From NCBI GenBank assembly GCA_963170155.1, contig CAUJGP010000026.1, positions 1 through 64,000 on the forward strand: a stretch of DNA of 64,000 nucleotides. Reading direction: 5' to 3'. The notes beneath the pieces were generated by a model that saw only the letters and a program-made list of their open reading frames with translations, had not been told where the DNA came from and searched no databases. The position numbers and the translations under genes are program-made. Below, piece by piece: positions 8,864 through 17,356 of the stretch (position 1 is its first letter; each line of letters begins with the position of its first letter). This DNA comes from Bdellovibrionota bacterium (GTDB lineage Bacteria; Bdellovibrionota; Bdellovibrionia; Bdellovibrionales; Bdellovibrionaceae).

Positions 8864-11157
8864 GGAGAAGATTGAGTCCTATGATGGTTACGGTAAAATT
8901 GAGCTTCGAGAGAGGTTAAGGCTACCGTGGACACAATGGACTCTACCGTTGTGGTTCTTTGAAGTACGTTTGCGGCCTTTCGAATTCCCATCAAAAAGGG
9001 ACCTATAACTTCCACCTTTCCTAGCTGTTGCAGGAGCTTATAAGCAATGTTGCTCGACTCCAAATTGGGGAACAGTAATATATTAGCACCTTCTTGGATG
9101 CGGCAAAAGGGAAAAATTCGTTGCACAATATCAGGGTTCACCGCTGTATCAGCTTGAACATCGCCATCAACGGCAATATGAGGATGGCGCTCTCGAACCA
9201 GCTCGGCGGCGTGTTTCATTTTGAGGGGGGTTTCTCCAAAACCTGAAAAGTTGGAGTAACTTAGCATGGCAATTCGTGGTTTTTGGTGAAAGTGCATAGC
9301 CACTCGAGCCGCTTGCCATGCCATAGTGGCTAATTGTTCTGCAGAAGGGTCAATGTTCACAGTCGTGTCCGCCAACAGCAAAAATCGATCTTCCAGTAAA
9401 ACAAAATTAAGTCCACTGGCGGTTCCTTTTTTATTGGTTCCGATAATTTGTAGGATAGGCTTCACAGCCGTCGCATAATCTGTGGTGGCTCCAGTCACTA
9501 GGCCGTCGGCGTCACCCATATGAACCATCATGGCAGCGAAATAATTCGTCATGGAGATCAATCGTTCTGCCTCATGATAGGTGACCCCTTTGCGTTGTCT
9601 CATTTCATAGAGTGTTTGAACGTAGTGAGAAAAATATTTATTCGTATTGGTATGAATGATTGGGATATCGTCAAGCCCGCGAATTTCAAATTGTTGGATG
9701 CGTTCGCGAATTCGTTGAGGATCCCCAATGAGAATAGGTTGGCAGATTTCTTCTTCCTTTAAAATTTGGAGAGCCTTTAAAATTTTTTGACTTGTTCCTT
9801 CAGGAAAAACAATTCGAGGAAGGCCTTCGGGATCTTGGCTGGCTTGAGCTTTGACTCGGTGGATGGCTGAGCGAACAAAAACCTTCGAGGGGCCTTGAAA
9901 ACTTTCCAGGCGGTCAGCATAAGCTGCCCAGTCTGTAATATGGTGACGAGCCACTTCAGTGTCCATGGCTGCTTTGGCCACAGCCGGCGCCACTCGGCGA
10001 AGCACACGGGTATCAAAAGGTTTGGGGATTAAATATTCAGGACCAAATTTAAATTGTTTACCACCGTAAGCGGCAGAAACTTTTTCAGGAACATCCTCTT
10101 GAGCCAGCCGCGCGAGAGCTACGACCGCAGCCAACTTCATCGCTTCATTGATTTGAGTGGAGCGTGTATCCAGTGCTCCTCGAAAAATCGAAGGAAATCC
10201 TAAAACATTGTTTACTTGGTTCGGATAATCAGAGCGACCAGTTGCAATAATCGCATCGGGGCGGGCTTTTTTAGCAACTTCAGGGAGAATTTCAGGATCA
10301 GGGTTGGCCATGGCAAAAATAATAGGTTGATTGTTCATGGGCAGAATCATTTCGGGTGTTAATGCTCCGGCAACACTTAACCCCACAAAAACGTCAGCTC
10401 CTTTGAGGGCCTCAGAAAGATTCCTGGCCTTGGTTGTCGAGGCAAATCTTTCTTTATATTTGTTCATGCCTTCTTTGCGGCCTTGAAAAATAACTCCATT
10501 GGAGTCACACATGACGATATTTTCTTTTTTTACCCCAAGGGCAATGAAAATCTGTGCACAAGAGTTAGCAGAGGCGCCGGCTCCATTAAAAACAACTTGG
10601 ATGGTCTCAAGTTTTTTTTGAGTGACAAGACAAGCATTGATGAGCGCGGCTCCGCAGATAATAGCTGTGCCATGTTGATCATCATGAAAGACAGGAATTT
10701 GCATTTCAGCTTTTAAACGTTCCTCAATTTCGAAGCATTCGGGAGCTTTGATGTCTTCGAGATTGATGCCGCCAAAAGTGGGCTCCAAGGTTTTAACGGC
10801 GGCGACAAAATCATCGATTCCTTCTGTCTTTAATTCCAGGTCAAAAACATCAATGCCGGCAAATTGTTTAAATAAAACGCCTTTACCTTCCATTACGGGC
10901 TTGGACGCTAAGGGGCCAATATTCCCGAGTCCTAAGACAGCGGTACCGTTGGAAATAACCGCAACCAAATTTCCTTTAGAAGTGTATTCAAAAACCTTCA
11001 AGGGATCTTTAGCGATTTGTTTGCAGGGCTCAGCAACGCCCGGTGAGTAAGCGAGTGAGAGCGCTTTTTCGGAGTTACAAGGCTTGGTGGGATGGATTTC
11101 AATTTTTCCAGGGCGGGGAGAGGAATGGTATTCTAAGGCCTCTTTATCTAAACTCAT
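8860..11157 (-). CDS. maeB: NADP-type malic enzyme with phosphotransacetylase-like C-terminus
   Basis: Oxidative decarboxylation of malate to pyruvate. The 765-residue protein is the two-domain MaeB type: malic enzyme in roughly residues 1-410 and a PTA-like regulatory domain in about 430-760. Visible motifs are SPGVAEP, the TSKGNLVAVISNGTAVLGLG segment, the metal-binding EDIKAPECFEIE region, FHDDQHGTA, and the dinucleotide motif NGAGASA. The PTA domain of this class is known to bind acetyl-CoA allosterically rather than catalyse. Start chosen at ATG 11157 because GAGGTG lies six bases before it; the GTG nine bases upstream is part of that ribosome site. A strong inverted repeat lies just upstream (11180-11218). 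Confidence 0.95.
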   Translation of the reverse strand: MSLDKEALEYHSSPRPGKIEIHPTKPCNSEKALSLAYSPGVAEPCKQIAKDPLKVFEYTSKGNLVAVISNGTAVLGLGNIGPLASKPVMEGKGVLFKQFAGIDVFDLELKTEGIDDFVAAVKTLEPTFGGINLEDIKAPECFEIEERLKAEMQIPVFHDDQHGTAIICGAALINACLVTQKKLETIQVVFNGAGASANSCAQIFIALGVKKENIVMCDSNGVIFQGRKEGMNKYKERFASTTKARNLSEALKGADVFVGLSVAGALTPEMILPMNNQPIIFAMANPDPEILPEVAKKARPDAIIATGRSDYPNQVNNVLGFPSIFRGALDTRSTQINEAMKLAAVVALARLAQEDVPEKVSAAYGGKQFKFGPEYLIPKPFDTRVLRRVAPAVAKAAMDTEVARHHITDWAAYADRLESFQGPSKVFVRSAIHRVKAQASQDPEGLPRIVFPEGTSQKILKALQILKEEEICQPILIGDPQRIRERIQQFEIRGLDDIPIIHTNTNKYFSHYVQTLYEMRQRKGVTYHEAERLISMTNYFAAMMVHMGDADGLVTGATTDYATAVKPILQIIGTNKKGTASGLNFVLLEDRFLLLADTTVNIDPSAEQLATMAWQAARVAMHFHQKPRIAMLSYSNFSGFGETPLKMKHAAELVRERHPHIAVDGDVQADTAVNPDIVQRIFPFCRIQEGANILLFPNLESSNIAYKLLQQLGKVEVIGPFLMGIRKAANVLQRTTTVESIVSTVALTSLEAQFYRNHHRTQSSP

Positions 11158-11594
11158 ATTATTCACCTCTTCATGGATAAAGTGGTTTGAAAAATTCTTT
11201 TAGGTTTTCAAATCACTTCTTCAATAAGGTAACACAAATTCAGGCAGGTGCAAAAAAATAGATCGTCGGTATCGGAAAGTTGGGTTTGATGACACTGACG
11301 GATTCACAAATCAGGATTTGACAAGATTCTAAACTTAAATCATCTTTTTATTGATGCGTTGTATTTAAGTGCATTCAAAATGACTTTGAAGGCAATATTG
11401 GTTACGATGCGCATTCATTTTGCAACTCAGTAAAAGTAAGAAGCTGTTTCAAAGAGCAGGAGACTTTATTACAATAGATTAGGACTAATGAAAGATTGAG
11501 TTTTTGGTTTTAAAGAAGGCGGGTTTTTGCACGTATACTTTAAGATCAAAAGAACAACCTCTCTCATTGGCCTCTTACAAGTGGGAGAAACTCT
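11158..11594. other. Divergent intergenic region between maeB and the beta-oxidation operon
   Basis: No gene is seen in these 437 bases. The maeB side holds the 14-base inverted repeat at 11180-11218. A consensus TTGACA lies at 11318-11323 on the plus strand without a clear -10 at the right distance. A -10-like TATACT is at 11534-11539, 56 bases before the thiolase start. The region must carry promoters for both operons. Confidence 0.35.
11180..11218 (-). promoter_or_regulatory. Inverted repeat in the maeB leader
   Basis: AAGTGGTTTGAAAA (11180-11193) and TTTTCAAATCACTT (11205-11218) are complementary over 14 positions with one G-T pair and an 11-base spacer. The repeat ends 22 bases before the maeB ATG. 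It could be a repressor operator or a stable hairpin in the 5' leader. There is no T-run after it on the maeB strand, so it is not a simple terminator. Confidence 0.5.
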
Positions 11595-12941
11595 ATGTCA
11601 GATCGAGATGTTGTCATTGTAGAAGGGGTTCGAACTCCTTTTGTCAAAGCCGGTGGTGCTTTAAAAAATGTTCACGCTGCAGATTTAGGCAAAACGGCTT
11701 TGAAAGAACTCATTGCAAAGACAAATCTAGATGTGAAGCTGGTCGAAGAAGTGGTCATCGGTAATGCAGGCAATCCTGTGGATGCCGTTAATATTTCAAG
11801 AGTAGTGGCTTTAGGAGCTGGGTTACCTCTAGCAACGTCTGCGCATACTGTGCATAGAAACTGTGCCTCTGCTTTAGAGAGTATTTCCTCTGGCTATGAG
11901 CGTATCAAGTCGGGCACAATGGATGTGGTTGTCGCTGGTGGTACAGAAAGCATGTCTCAAATGCCTCTTTTAATGGGCTCCGCTTTCACAAAGTTATTTG
12001 AAAAATTGGGAGCGGCTAAAACAGTCGGTCAAAGATTGTCGATTTTAGGTTCGCTTTTGAAAGCGGATGTGAAGCAAATTATGGATATGATGACGACAGC
12101 CCCTTTGGCAGAAACTCCTTATAAACCGATCATTGGAGTGATGAAGGGGCTGACAGATCCTTTTGTGGGGATCAATATGGGACAAACGGCAGAAATCTTA
12201 GCGAAAGAGTTTGGATTGAGTCGGGAAGAGCAAGATCTTTTTGCTCTCTCGAGCCATGAAAAATCAGTCAAAGCCATTCAGTCTGGACGATTTAAAGAAG
12301 AGACAACCCCTGTTTTTCTTCCTCCTCAATATTCAGAGGTGGTTAGTGATGACATTGGTCCTCGTGATGGTCAAACTTTAGGAGCTTTAGCGAAGCTGAA
12401 ACCATTTTTCGATAAAGCGACAGGGACAATTACAGCAGGGAATTCTTGTCCAATCACTGATGGAGCCGCAATGGTCTTGCTGATGAGCCGGGAAAAAGCC
12501 AAAGAATTAGGTTATAAACCCATTGCAAGCATTCGTAGTTATGGTTTTGCAGGATTAGAGCCAGAGCGCATGGGTTTGGGCCCGGCCCTCGCAACGCCAT
12601 TAGCTCTGAAGCGTGCTAAATTAAGTATGAAAGACATTGGTTTGGTGGAGTTGAATGAAGCTTTTTCCGCTCAAGTTTTGGCCTGTATGAAAGCTTTTGA
12701 TAGCGATCAGTTTGCACAAGCGCGGTTAGGGCAGTCGAACCGTATTGGAGCTATCGCACCGGAGATCTTGAATGTGAATGGAGGAGCGATTGCTTTAGGT
12801 CACCCTGTCGGCGCGACAGGGACTCGCCTTGTTGTGACTCTGATGAAAGAAATGCAACATCGAAATGTTCAGTTTGGTCTTGCCACTTTATGCATTGGTG
12901 GTGGTCAAGGTGGAGCCATGATTCTTGAGAGGGAGGCATAG
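11595..12941 (+). CDS. fadI: Acetyl-CoA acyltransferase (3-ketoacyl-CoA thiolase, FadI-like)
   Basis: Beta subunit of the fatty-acid oxidation complex: thiolytic cleavage of 3-ketoacyl-CoA to acetyl-CoA. The 448 residues are longer than FadA-type thiolases and match the FadI / mitochondrial trifunctional-beta type. The catalytic triad is visible: Cys90 in HRNCASA, His403 in GHPVGATG, Cys433 in TLCIGGGQGG, plus the LNEAFSAQ motif. A GGGAG ribosome site precedes ATG 11595. Only three bases separate it from the alpha-subunit gene, so the two are made together. Confidence 0.93.
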   Translation: MSDRDVVIVEGVRTPFVKAGGALKNVHAADLGKTALKELIAKTNLDVKLVEEVVIGNAGNPVDAVNISRVVALGAGLPLATSAHTVHRNCASALESISSGYERIKSGTMDVVVAGGTESMSQMPLLMGSAFTKLFEKLGAAKTVGQRLSILGSLLKADVKQIMDMMTTAPLAETPYKPIIGVMKGLTDPFVGINMGQTAEILAKEFGLSREEQDLFALSSHEKSVKAIQSGRFKEETTPVFLPPQYSEVVSDDIGPRDGQTLGALAKLKPFFDKATGTITAGNSCPITDGAAMVLLMSREKAKELGYKPIASIRSYGFAGLEPERMGLGPALATPLALKRAKLSMKDIGLVELNEAFSAQVLACMKAFDSDQFAQARLGQSNRIGAIAPEILNVNGGAIALGHPVGATGTRLVVTLMKEMQHRNVQFGLATLCIGGGQGGAMILEREA

Positions 12942-12944
12942 TCT

Positions 12945-15098
12945 ATGAGCGTACAGGAAAGCATTCGTTTATCTTATCAAGGTGAAATCGCGCTTCTTGA
13001 ATTTGATTTGATCGGGGAGAAGGTGAATAAGTTAAACACTCCGATCATGAAGAGATTGCATGAAGTTTTAGAAGAAGTAAGAACTTCAAAAGCACGAGTT
13101 TTGATTATACGCTCCTTAAAACAAAAAATATTTATTGCTGGGGCGGATATTGAAGAAATCAAATCAATGACTAAACGAGATGAGTTTGAAAAAGCCGTGA
13201 GTGAGGGGCAGTCGATCATTAACATGATCGAAGATTTACCTATGCCCACCATTGCTTCTATCCATGGCGCTTGCATGGGTGGAGGTTGTGAATTGATTTT
13301 AGCTTGTGATTATCGTATCGCCTCAGATGACTCTTCCACGCGCATTGGTTTGCCGGAGACGAAATTAGGGTTGATTCCGGGCTTTGGAGGGTGCGTGCGC
13401 TTACCACGAGTCGTAGGCGTTCAAGCAGCTCTGGAGATTATTCTTCAAGGAAAGACGGTCGTTGCTCCTAAAGCTCTTAAAATGGGCCTTATTGATAAGT
13501 GTGTTCACCAGGGCATTTTAGATATTGAAACCATGAAGTGGGCCAATGAGATTATTGCACAGGGAGCGCATAAGAGAAGAAAAGTTTTCCAACCTAAGAA
13601 CATGATGAATAAGGTTTTAGAAAGTTTTTTAGGTCGGCCTGTTGTATTTAGCAAAGCACGTGAATCTGTTTTGACAACCACTCATGGCCACTATCCCGCT
13701 CCTTTGCGAGCCGTTGACGTTATTAGCAAAACCTATGGAATGGCGGATCGAGCAGAAGCTTTGAGGATTGAGTGCGAAGGTTTTTGTGATTTAGCAACAA
13801 CGGATGTCAGTCGAAATTTAATTCATCTCTTTTTCCTTATGGAAATGGTTAAAAAGCAAACGGGCCTGCCTGAAACATCAACGGCGAGCGCCAAGCCAGT
13901 CGAGCATTTAGGGATTCTTGGCGCAGGCACTATGGGTGGTGGAATTGCTTATGTTGCAGCAGACAAAGGCGTCCATGTGCGGATGAAAGACATCAATAAC
14001 GATGCTTTAGCTCGTGGATTTAAACATGCGTATGACTTGTGGGCCAAGCTTTTAAAGCGTCGAAGCATCAACAAGTTTGAGTTCCAGCAAAAGATAGATT
14101 TAGTCACGGGCGGGCTTGATTTTGCAGGTTTTGGTCAAATGGATGTCGTGATCGAAGCCATCGTTGAGGATATGGAAATCAAAAAAAAGGTTATTGCAGA
14201 GACAGCAAAACACATGCGCCCTGATGCAATTATAGCGACGAACACGTCGAGCTTGAGTGTGACAGAGATGAGCAAGGGACATCCTAATCCTGCTCAATTT
14301 GCGGGGATGCATTTTTTTAACCCTGTTCATAAGATGCCTTTGGTGGAAGTGATTCGAGGAGAACAAACCAGCGATACGGTGGTGGCCACTATTTTTGAAC
14401 TTTCAAAAAAAATGGGAAAAATGCCCGTGGTTGTCAAAGATGGTCCAGGGTTTTTGGTGAATCGTTTGCTATTGCCCTATATGGCTGAAGCGGCTTTTTT
14501 ATTGAATGAAGGCATGTCCATAGAAGTTGTTGATACCGCCTATGTTAAAGAGTTTGGAATGCCCATGGGGCCCTTTGCCTTGATGGATGAGGTGGGTTTG
14601 GATGTTTGTATTAAGGTTTTAAGAATCTTTAAAAAAGCTCTTGGCGCGCGCATTGAAATGGCTCCTTGTATGGAAGCTCTTGAAAAAACAGGACGCTTAG
14701 GGCGTAAAAATGGAAAAGGCTTTTACACCTATAATGAAAAAGGGGACAGGAGCTCTGTGGATCAAGCGGTGTATGCTGATTTAGGTTTAAAGGCTCCTCA
14801 TAATCCTTTAACAACCAAGGAGTGTTTAGAGCGAGGGCTTTTCATGATGATTAATGAATGTTCCGCAGCCCTTTATGAAGATCGCATCGTAGAGACTCCT
14901 CATGAAGTCGATTTAGCGATGATTATGGGAACGGGATTTCCGGCTTTCCGTGGAGGCTTGCTGAAATATGCTGACTCTATAGGTTCTGAATACATCGTGG
15001 ATCAGTTGGAGTCTTATGCTGTTTCAAAGGGAGCAAGGCTCAAACCCCAAAATCCTCTTCGAAATATGGCTAAAACCAAGCGTAAGTTTTATTCTTAA
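12945..15098 (+). CDS. fadJ: Fatty-acid oxidation complex alpha subunit (enoyl-CoA hydratase / 3-hydroxyacyl-CoA dehydrogenase)
   Basis: Bifunctional beta-oxidation enzyme of 717 residues. The N-terminal crotonase domain (about 1-190) has an oxyanion loop HGACMGGGCE and the two catalytic glutamates, Glu116 and Glu138 (in GLPETKLGL). The central dehydrogenase domain has the NAD motif GAGTMGGG (326-333) and the catalytic-His segment HFFNPVHKMPLVEV; two C-terminal helical dehydrogenase domains follow, ending with AFRGGLLKYAD. Gene order thiolase-then-alpha is the reverse of enterobacterial fadBA/fadJI. It would feed acetyl-CoA, and propionyl-CoA from odd chains to the nearby prp cycle. Confidence 0.94.
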   Translation: MSVQESIRLSYQGEIALLEFDLIGEKVNKLNTPIMKRLHEVLEEVRTSKARVLIIRSLKQKIFIAGADIEEIKSMTKRDEFEKAVSEGQSIINMIEDLPMPTIASIHGACMGGGCELILACDYRIASDDSSTRIGLPETKLGLIPGFGGCVRLPRVVGVQAALEIILQGKTVVAPKALKMGLIDKCVHQGILDIETMKWANEIIAQGAHKRRKVFQPKNMMNKVLESFLGRPVVFSKARESVLTTTHGHYPAPLRAVDVISKTYGMADRAEALRIECEGFCDLATTDVSRNLIHLFFLMEMVKKQTGLPETSTASAKPVEHLGILGAGTMGGGIAYVAADKGVHVRMKDINNDALARGFKHAYDLWAKLLKRRSINKFEFQQKIDLVTGGLDFAGFGQMDVVIEAIVEDMEIKKKVIAETAKHMRPDAIIATNTSSLSVTEMSKGHPNPAQFAGMHFFNPVHKMPLVEVIRGEQTSDTVVATIFELSKKMGKMPVVVKDGPGFLVNRLLLPYMAEAAFLLNEGMSIEVVDTAYVKEFGMPMGPFALMDEVGLDVCIKVLRIFKKALGARIEMAPCMEALEKTGRLGRKNGKGFYTYNEKGDRSSVDQAVYADLGLKAPHNPLTTKECLERGLFMMINECSAALYEDRIVETPHEVDLAMIMGTGFPAFRGGLLKYADSIGSEYIVDQLESYAVSKGARLKPQNPLRNMAKTKRKFYS

Positions 15099-15114
15099 AG
15101 CATATTTTAAAAGA

Positions 15115-15155
15115 GCCTCGATTTAAGAAATTTGAATCTCTTATGGAATCGAGGC
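15115..15155 (+). terminator. Probable hairpin at the end of the fad operon
   Basis: GCCTCGATT (15115-15123) pairs perfectly with AATCGAGGC (15147-15155), with an inner TAAGA/TCTTA stem. It starts 17 bases after the fadJ stop. The following sequence is only weakly T-rich (GGTCATTTAAAA), so termination efficiency is uncertain. Confidence 0.5.
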
Positions 15156-15185
15156 GGTCATTTAAAATCGCGAAGAAAGTAGAGG

Positions 15186-15269
15186 AAGAACTGGCTAAAG
15201 TGAATGACATTAAGGTTAAAATTCATGGGAAAATATTGATAATCCCTATGATGTCTTTAGCCGGTTCTT
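15186..15269. repeat. 15-bp imperfect inverted repeat in the fadJ / glutaminase gap
   Basis: AAGAACTGGCTAAAG (15186-15200) and CTTTAGCCGGTTCTT (15255-15269) can pair over all 15 positions with one G-U pair; the 54-base loop holds a smaller hairpin (CATGGGA / TCCCTATG). It lies between two convergent genes. No ORF in it is convincing. Confidence 0.5.
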
Positions 15270-15281
15270 TAGACTCAAAAG

Positions 15282-16073
15282 TTAATCAAGAGTGCCTTGG
15301 AGTGCCCTTTTAATGTTGGATGTTTTGTAGTCTATGGCATTCATTAATCTTTCTAATCTAGTATCCACAAAATCGGAACGATCCCATTTTTCTTTATAGA
15401 TTTCTTTTTTCCAAAAACGAGGAAAATATTGAAATCGGCTCCCGAAATAAAGATCTTTTATATGCACTTTATTTTTATATCCGCTTTCTTTGTATAGCAT
15501 TTTTTGTTTCCATTCTTCAACGGAAACAGGTTTTTCAAAAAGAGCAGGATCAAAAACACGAAGTTGATCTTGTCCGTTGATTCTGACAAAAACAACGGGT
15601 GCCACATGCCAACCCCATATCACTAAAGGTTCTATAGGGCTTTGGGTTTTGACTTGCAAAAATCCCTCAACGTAGACTTTGCCAAAATGAATTTGATAAA
15701 CCTCTTCAGCAAATAAACTCATTTTGTGAGCTTTGGCTTGGCACCCTTTTTTAAGATAATTATGGGCTAGGGTTTTATCTTGCTTGAACATTTCAAATAA
15801 AGAATCCGCCATTTTAGCACTGATGATGGAGAGCGGGATTTGCTCCGGAGCGGGATTTTCATTGGAGCGGATGAATCCATTTTTAATATCTTTAAATTCT
15901 GGATTGGAGGGAGTGGGATTAATAGAGAGATCATAAATCTCTTGAGGAGGGGTTTTTGCAGCAGACGTGAACTGGTGAGCAGAACCATGGGTTTGATCGG
16001 CCAAGAAAAGCACGGATAAAGAGGTGAGAATAAAAAGAGGACTTTTTATGATACATAATTTTTGTAAAAGCAT
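15282..16073 (-). CDS. Secreted protein-glutaminase-like protein (Gln_deamidase_2 type)
   Basis: The 263-residue protein has an N-terminal signal peptide (hydrophobic about 9-26, small residues near 30). The C-terminal half carries three motifs I recognise from Chryseobacterium-type protein glutaminase, which deamidates glutamine side chains in proteins: GCQAKAHKM with Cys111, WGWHVAPVV with His156, and VFDPALFEKP with Asp175. Their order and spacing fit that Cys-His-Asp triad. The sequence between signal and triad (30-85) is low in structure and could be a pro-region, as in the zymogen; the tail after 200 is rich in basic and aromatic residues. AGGAG lies eight bases before ATG 16073. It has its own promoter (16160-16188). 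Family is inferred from motifs only; the substrate is unknown and could be host, prey or self proteins. Confidence 0.7.
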   Translation of the reverse strand: MLLQKLCIIKSPLFILTSLSVLFLADQTHGSAHQFTSAAKTPPQEIYDLSINPTPSNPEFKDIKNGFIRSNENPAPEQIPLSIISAKMADSLFEMFKQDKTLAHNYLKKGCQAKAHKMSLFAEEVYQIHFGKVYVEGFLQVKTQSPIEPLVIWGWHVAPVVFVRINGQDQLRVFDPALFEKPVSVEEWKQKMLYKESGYKNKVHIKDLYFGSRFQYFPRFWKKEIYKEKWDRSDFVDTRLERLMNAIDYKTSNIKRALQGTLD

Positions 16074-16159
16074 CTGTCAATCTCCTGGTTTGCCAAGACG
16101 GAGTTGGAGCAAAACACAGTGGTGATGGCCGCAACTCCTCGTGGACAATGAGTTGCGAA

Positions 16160-16188
16160 GGTATAGTATAAATAATATTTATTTTCAA
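16160..16188 (-). promoter_or_regulatory. Promoter of the glutaminase-like gene with overlapping inverted repeat
   Basis: On the minus strand TTGAAA (16183-16188) and TATACC (16160-16165) are separated by exactly 17 bases, a good housekeeping promoter in AT-rich DNA. The start point would be near 16153, inside the inverted repeat GCAACTC (16131-16137) / GAGTTGC (16150-16156). A third arm GGAGTTG (16100-16106) could pair with the middle arm instead. The gene starts at 16073. Confidence 0.6.
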
Positions 16189-16334
16189 TCTTTTAATGAA
16201 GTATTGTTTGGTTTTCAGACTCGTATTTGGTGAAAAATAGGATCTCGATTTTAAAGGCATTATGACAAAGAACGAGAGGCAAAAAATGGCTCTCTACGCA
16301 CTTGAATTTGAAAATTCTTCATTTAACTTTTGGG

Positions 16335-16407
16335 CCCCATCTCTTTTTTGGGTTTTCACCCCTTTCGTTTAGAAATGAGGGGTTTTATTTCAATGAGCGA
16401 GATGGGG
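16335..16407 (-). terminator. Nested hairpin downstream of the HAD gene
   Basis: Perfect 9-bp outer stem CCCCATCTC (16335-16343) / GAGATGGGG (16399-16407) enclosing an inner ACCCCT/AGGGGT hairpin. It begins 12 bases past the HAD stop on that strand, so an mRNA 3'-end role is likely, but the minus-strand tail lacks a clean T-run; the inner hairpin has one (TTTATTT) on the plus strand. Confidence 0.4.
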
Positions 16408-16418
16408 TCTGATACTTC

Positions 16419-17198
16419 TTAGGTTTGTGATTTTATGATTTGAGCAGCGATTTCAATAAACCCTTGGCCACCTTCTTGAGTTGTAACATAAGTTGGAGGT
16501 GACTGTAACTGCGATATAAAATTCTTAATATTAGCAACGCCAAAGGAGTGAGGGAAAAAAGCAAACATAGGTTCATCATTGGGAGAATCGCCAGAAAATC
16601 CAGCTTTTATTTTGGCATCATCGGCAGAACAGTTCCATTCTTGTTCGAGATATTTTAAAACCATGACGAGTTTATTATAATCGCCAAACCACCCGTTCAC
16701 ATGGATGGAGCTTGCTTTAGCCTGAGCTCCATGCTTATGAAACACAGAGATAATTTTTTGAACACTCGCAGTGTCGAGAGCAGGGATATCTTCGCAAAAA
16801 TCAATCGCAAGATCAAAAAGTCGGCAGAATTGGTCGGAGGCGAGAGCTGTGCCCGGGATGGTGGTCAGAATTTCATCTTGAATAGAGTCCAGTCGTTTTT
16901 GATTCTCTTTTCGTGTCTTTTCATCAACAAAAAAATGGCGATGCATTTTTTGTTTAAAATAACGAAAGTAAAAGGCTCCATTTTCCCCGATCACTCCCTG
17001 GACTGGCCAAAATCGTGCGATCATTTCGCACCATCCAGCCGGTCGTCCTGTGACAGGAATCACATGGATTCCGTGATCCGCTAAGTTCCAAAGTGAAGCA
17101 TAGGCGGCAGGGTGTAATTGGCCATTGTTGGTCAAGGTATCATCAATATCAGTGAATAAAAATTGAATGGGTTGATTAAAGTTTTGGATGGGTTTCAT
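16419..17198 (-). CDS. HAD-superfamily hydrolase, Cof/IIB type
   Basis: The 259-residue protein has HAD motif I DIDDTLT (nucleophile Asp in FLFTDIDDTL), motif II in PVTGRPAGW, and motif IV GDSPNDEPMF near the C-terminus, with a cap domain inserted between motifs II and III as in type IIB phosphatases. These act on sugar phosphates and similar small molecules; the substrate cannot be told. Start chosen at ATG 17198 with AAGGAG five bases upstream; an in-frame codon 42 bases earlier has no ribosome site. Divergent from topA. Confidence 0.82.
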   Translation of the reverse strand: MKPIQNFNQPIQFLFTDIDDTLTNNGQLHPAAYASLWNLADHGIHVIPVTGRPAGWCEMIARFWPVQGVIGENGAFYFRYFKQKMHRHFFVDEKTRKENQKRLDSIQDEILTTIPGTALASDQFCRLFDLAIDFCEDIPALDTASVQKIISVFHKHGAQAKASSIHVNGWFGDYNKLVMVLKYLEQEWNCSADDAKIKAGFSGDSPNDEPMFAFFPHSFGVANIKNFISQLQSPPTYVTTQEGGQGFIEIAAQIIKSQT

Positions 17199-17268
17199 AG
17201 TGGCTCCTTGATTTTGACGCCGCAGTACACATAAATTCAACTTGCGAAATATTTAAGAAGGTTTCATT

Positions 17269-17296
17269 TTGAGAAGAGTGTTGTCAACGATATAAG
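17269..17296 (+). promoter_or_regulatory. Probable topA promoter
   Basis: TTGAGA (17269-17274) and TATAAG (17291-17296) are 16 bases apart. The expected start point falls next to a small GTTTCT/AGAAAC hairpin. The topA ATG follows at 17357. DNA topoisomerase promoters are often supercoiling sensitive, but this cannot be read from the sequence. Confidence 0.5.
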
Positions 17297-17356
17297 TTTC
17301 TTCTTGAGAAACTCCAGAGAGTCCTTATAAACGGTTTTGATTGAAATGAGAAGAGG

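Larger units (their letters stand above)
16074..16418. other. Gap between the glutaminase-like and HAD genes
   Basis: 345 bases with no gene. The left part is the promoter and leader of the glutaminase-like gene. The right part (16335-16407) is a nested hairpin placed directly after the HAD stop codon: outer arms CCCCATCTC / GAGATGGGG, inner arms ACCCCT (16358-16363) / AGGGGT (16378-16383). The inner hairpin is followed by a T-rich tract on the plus strand. Confidence 0.4.
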
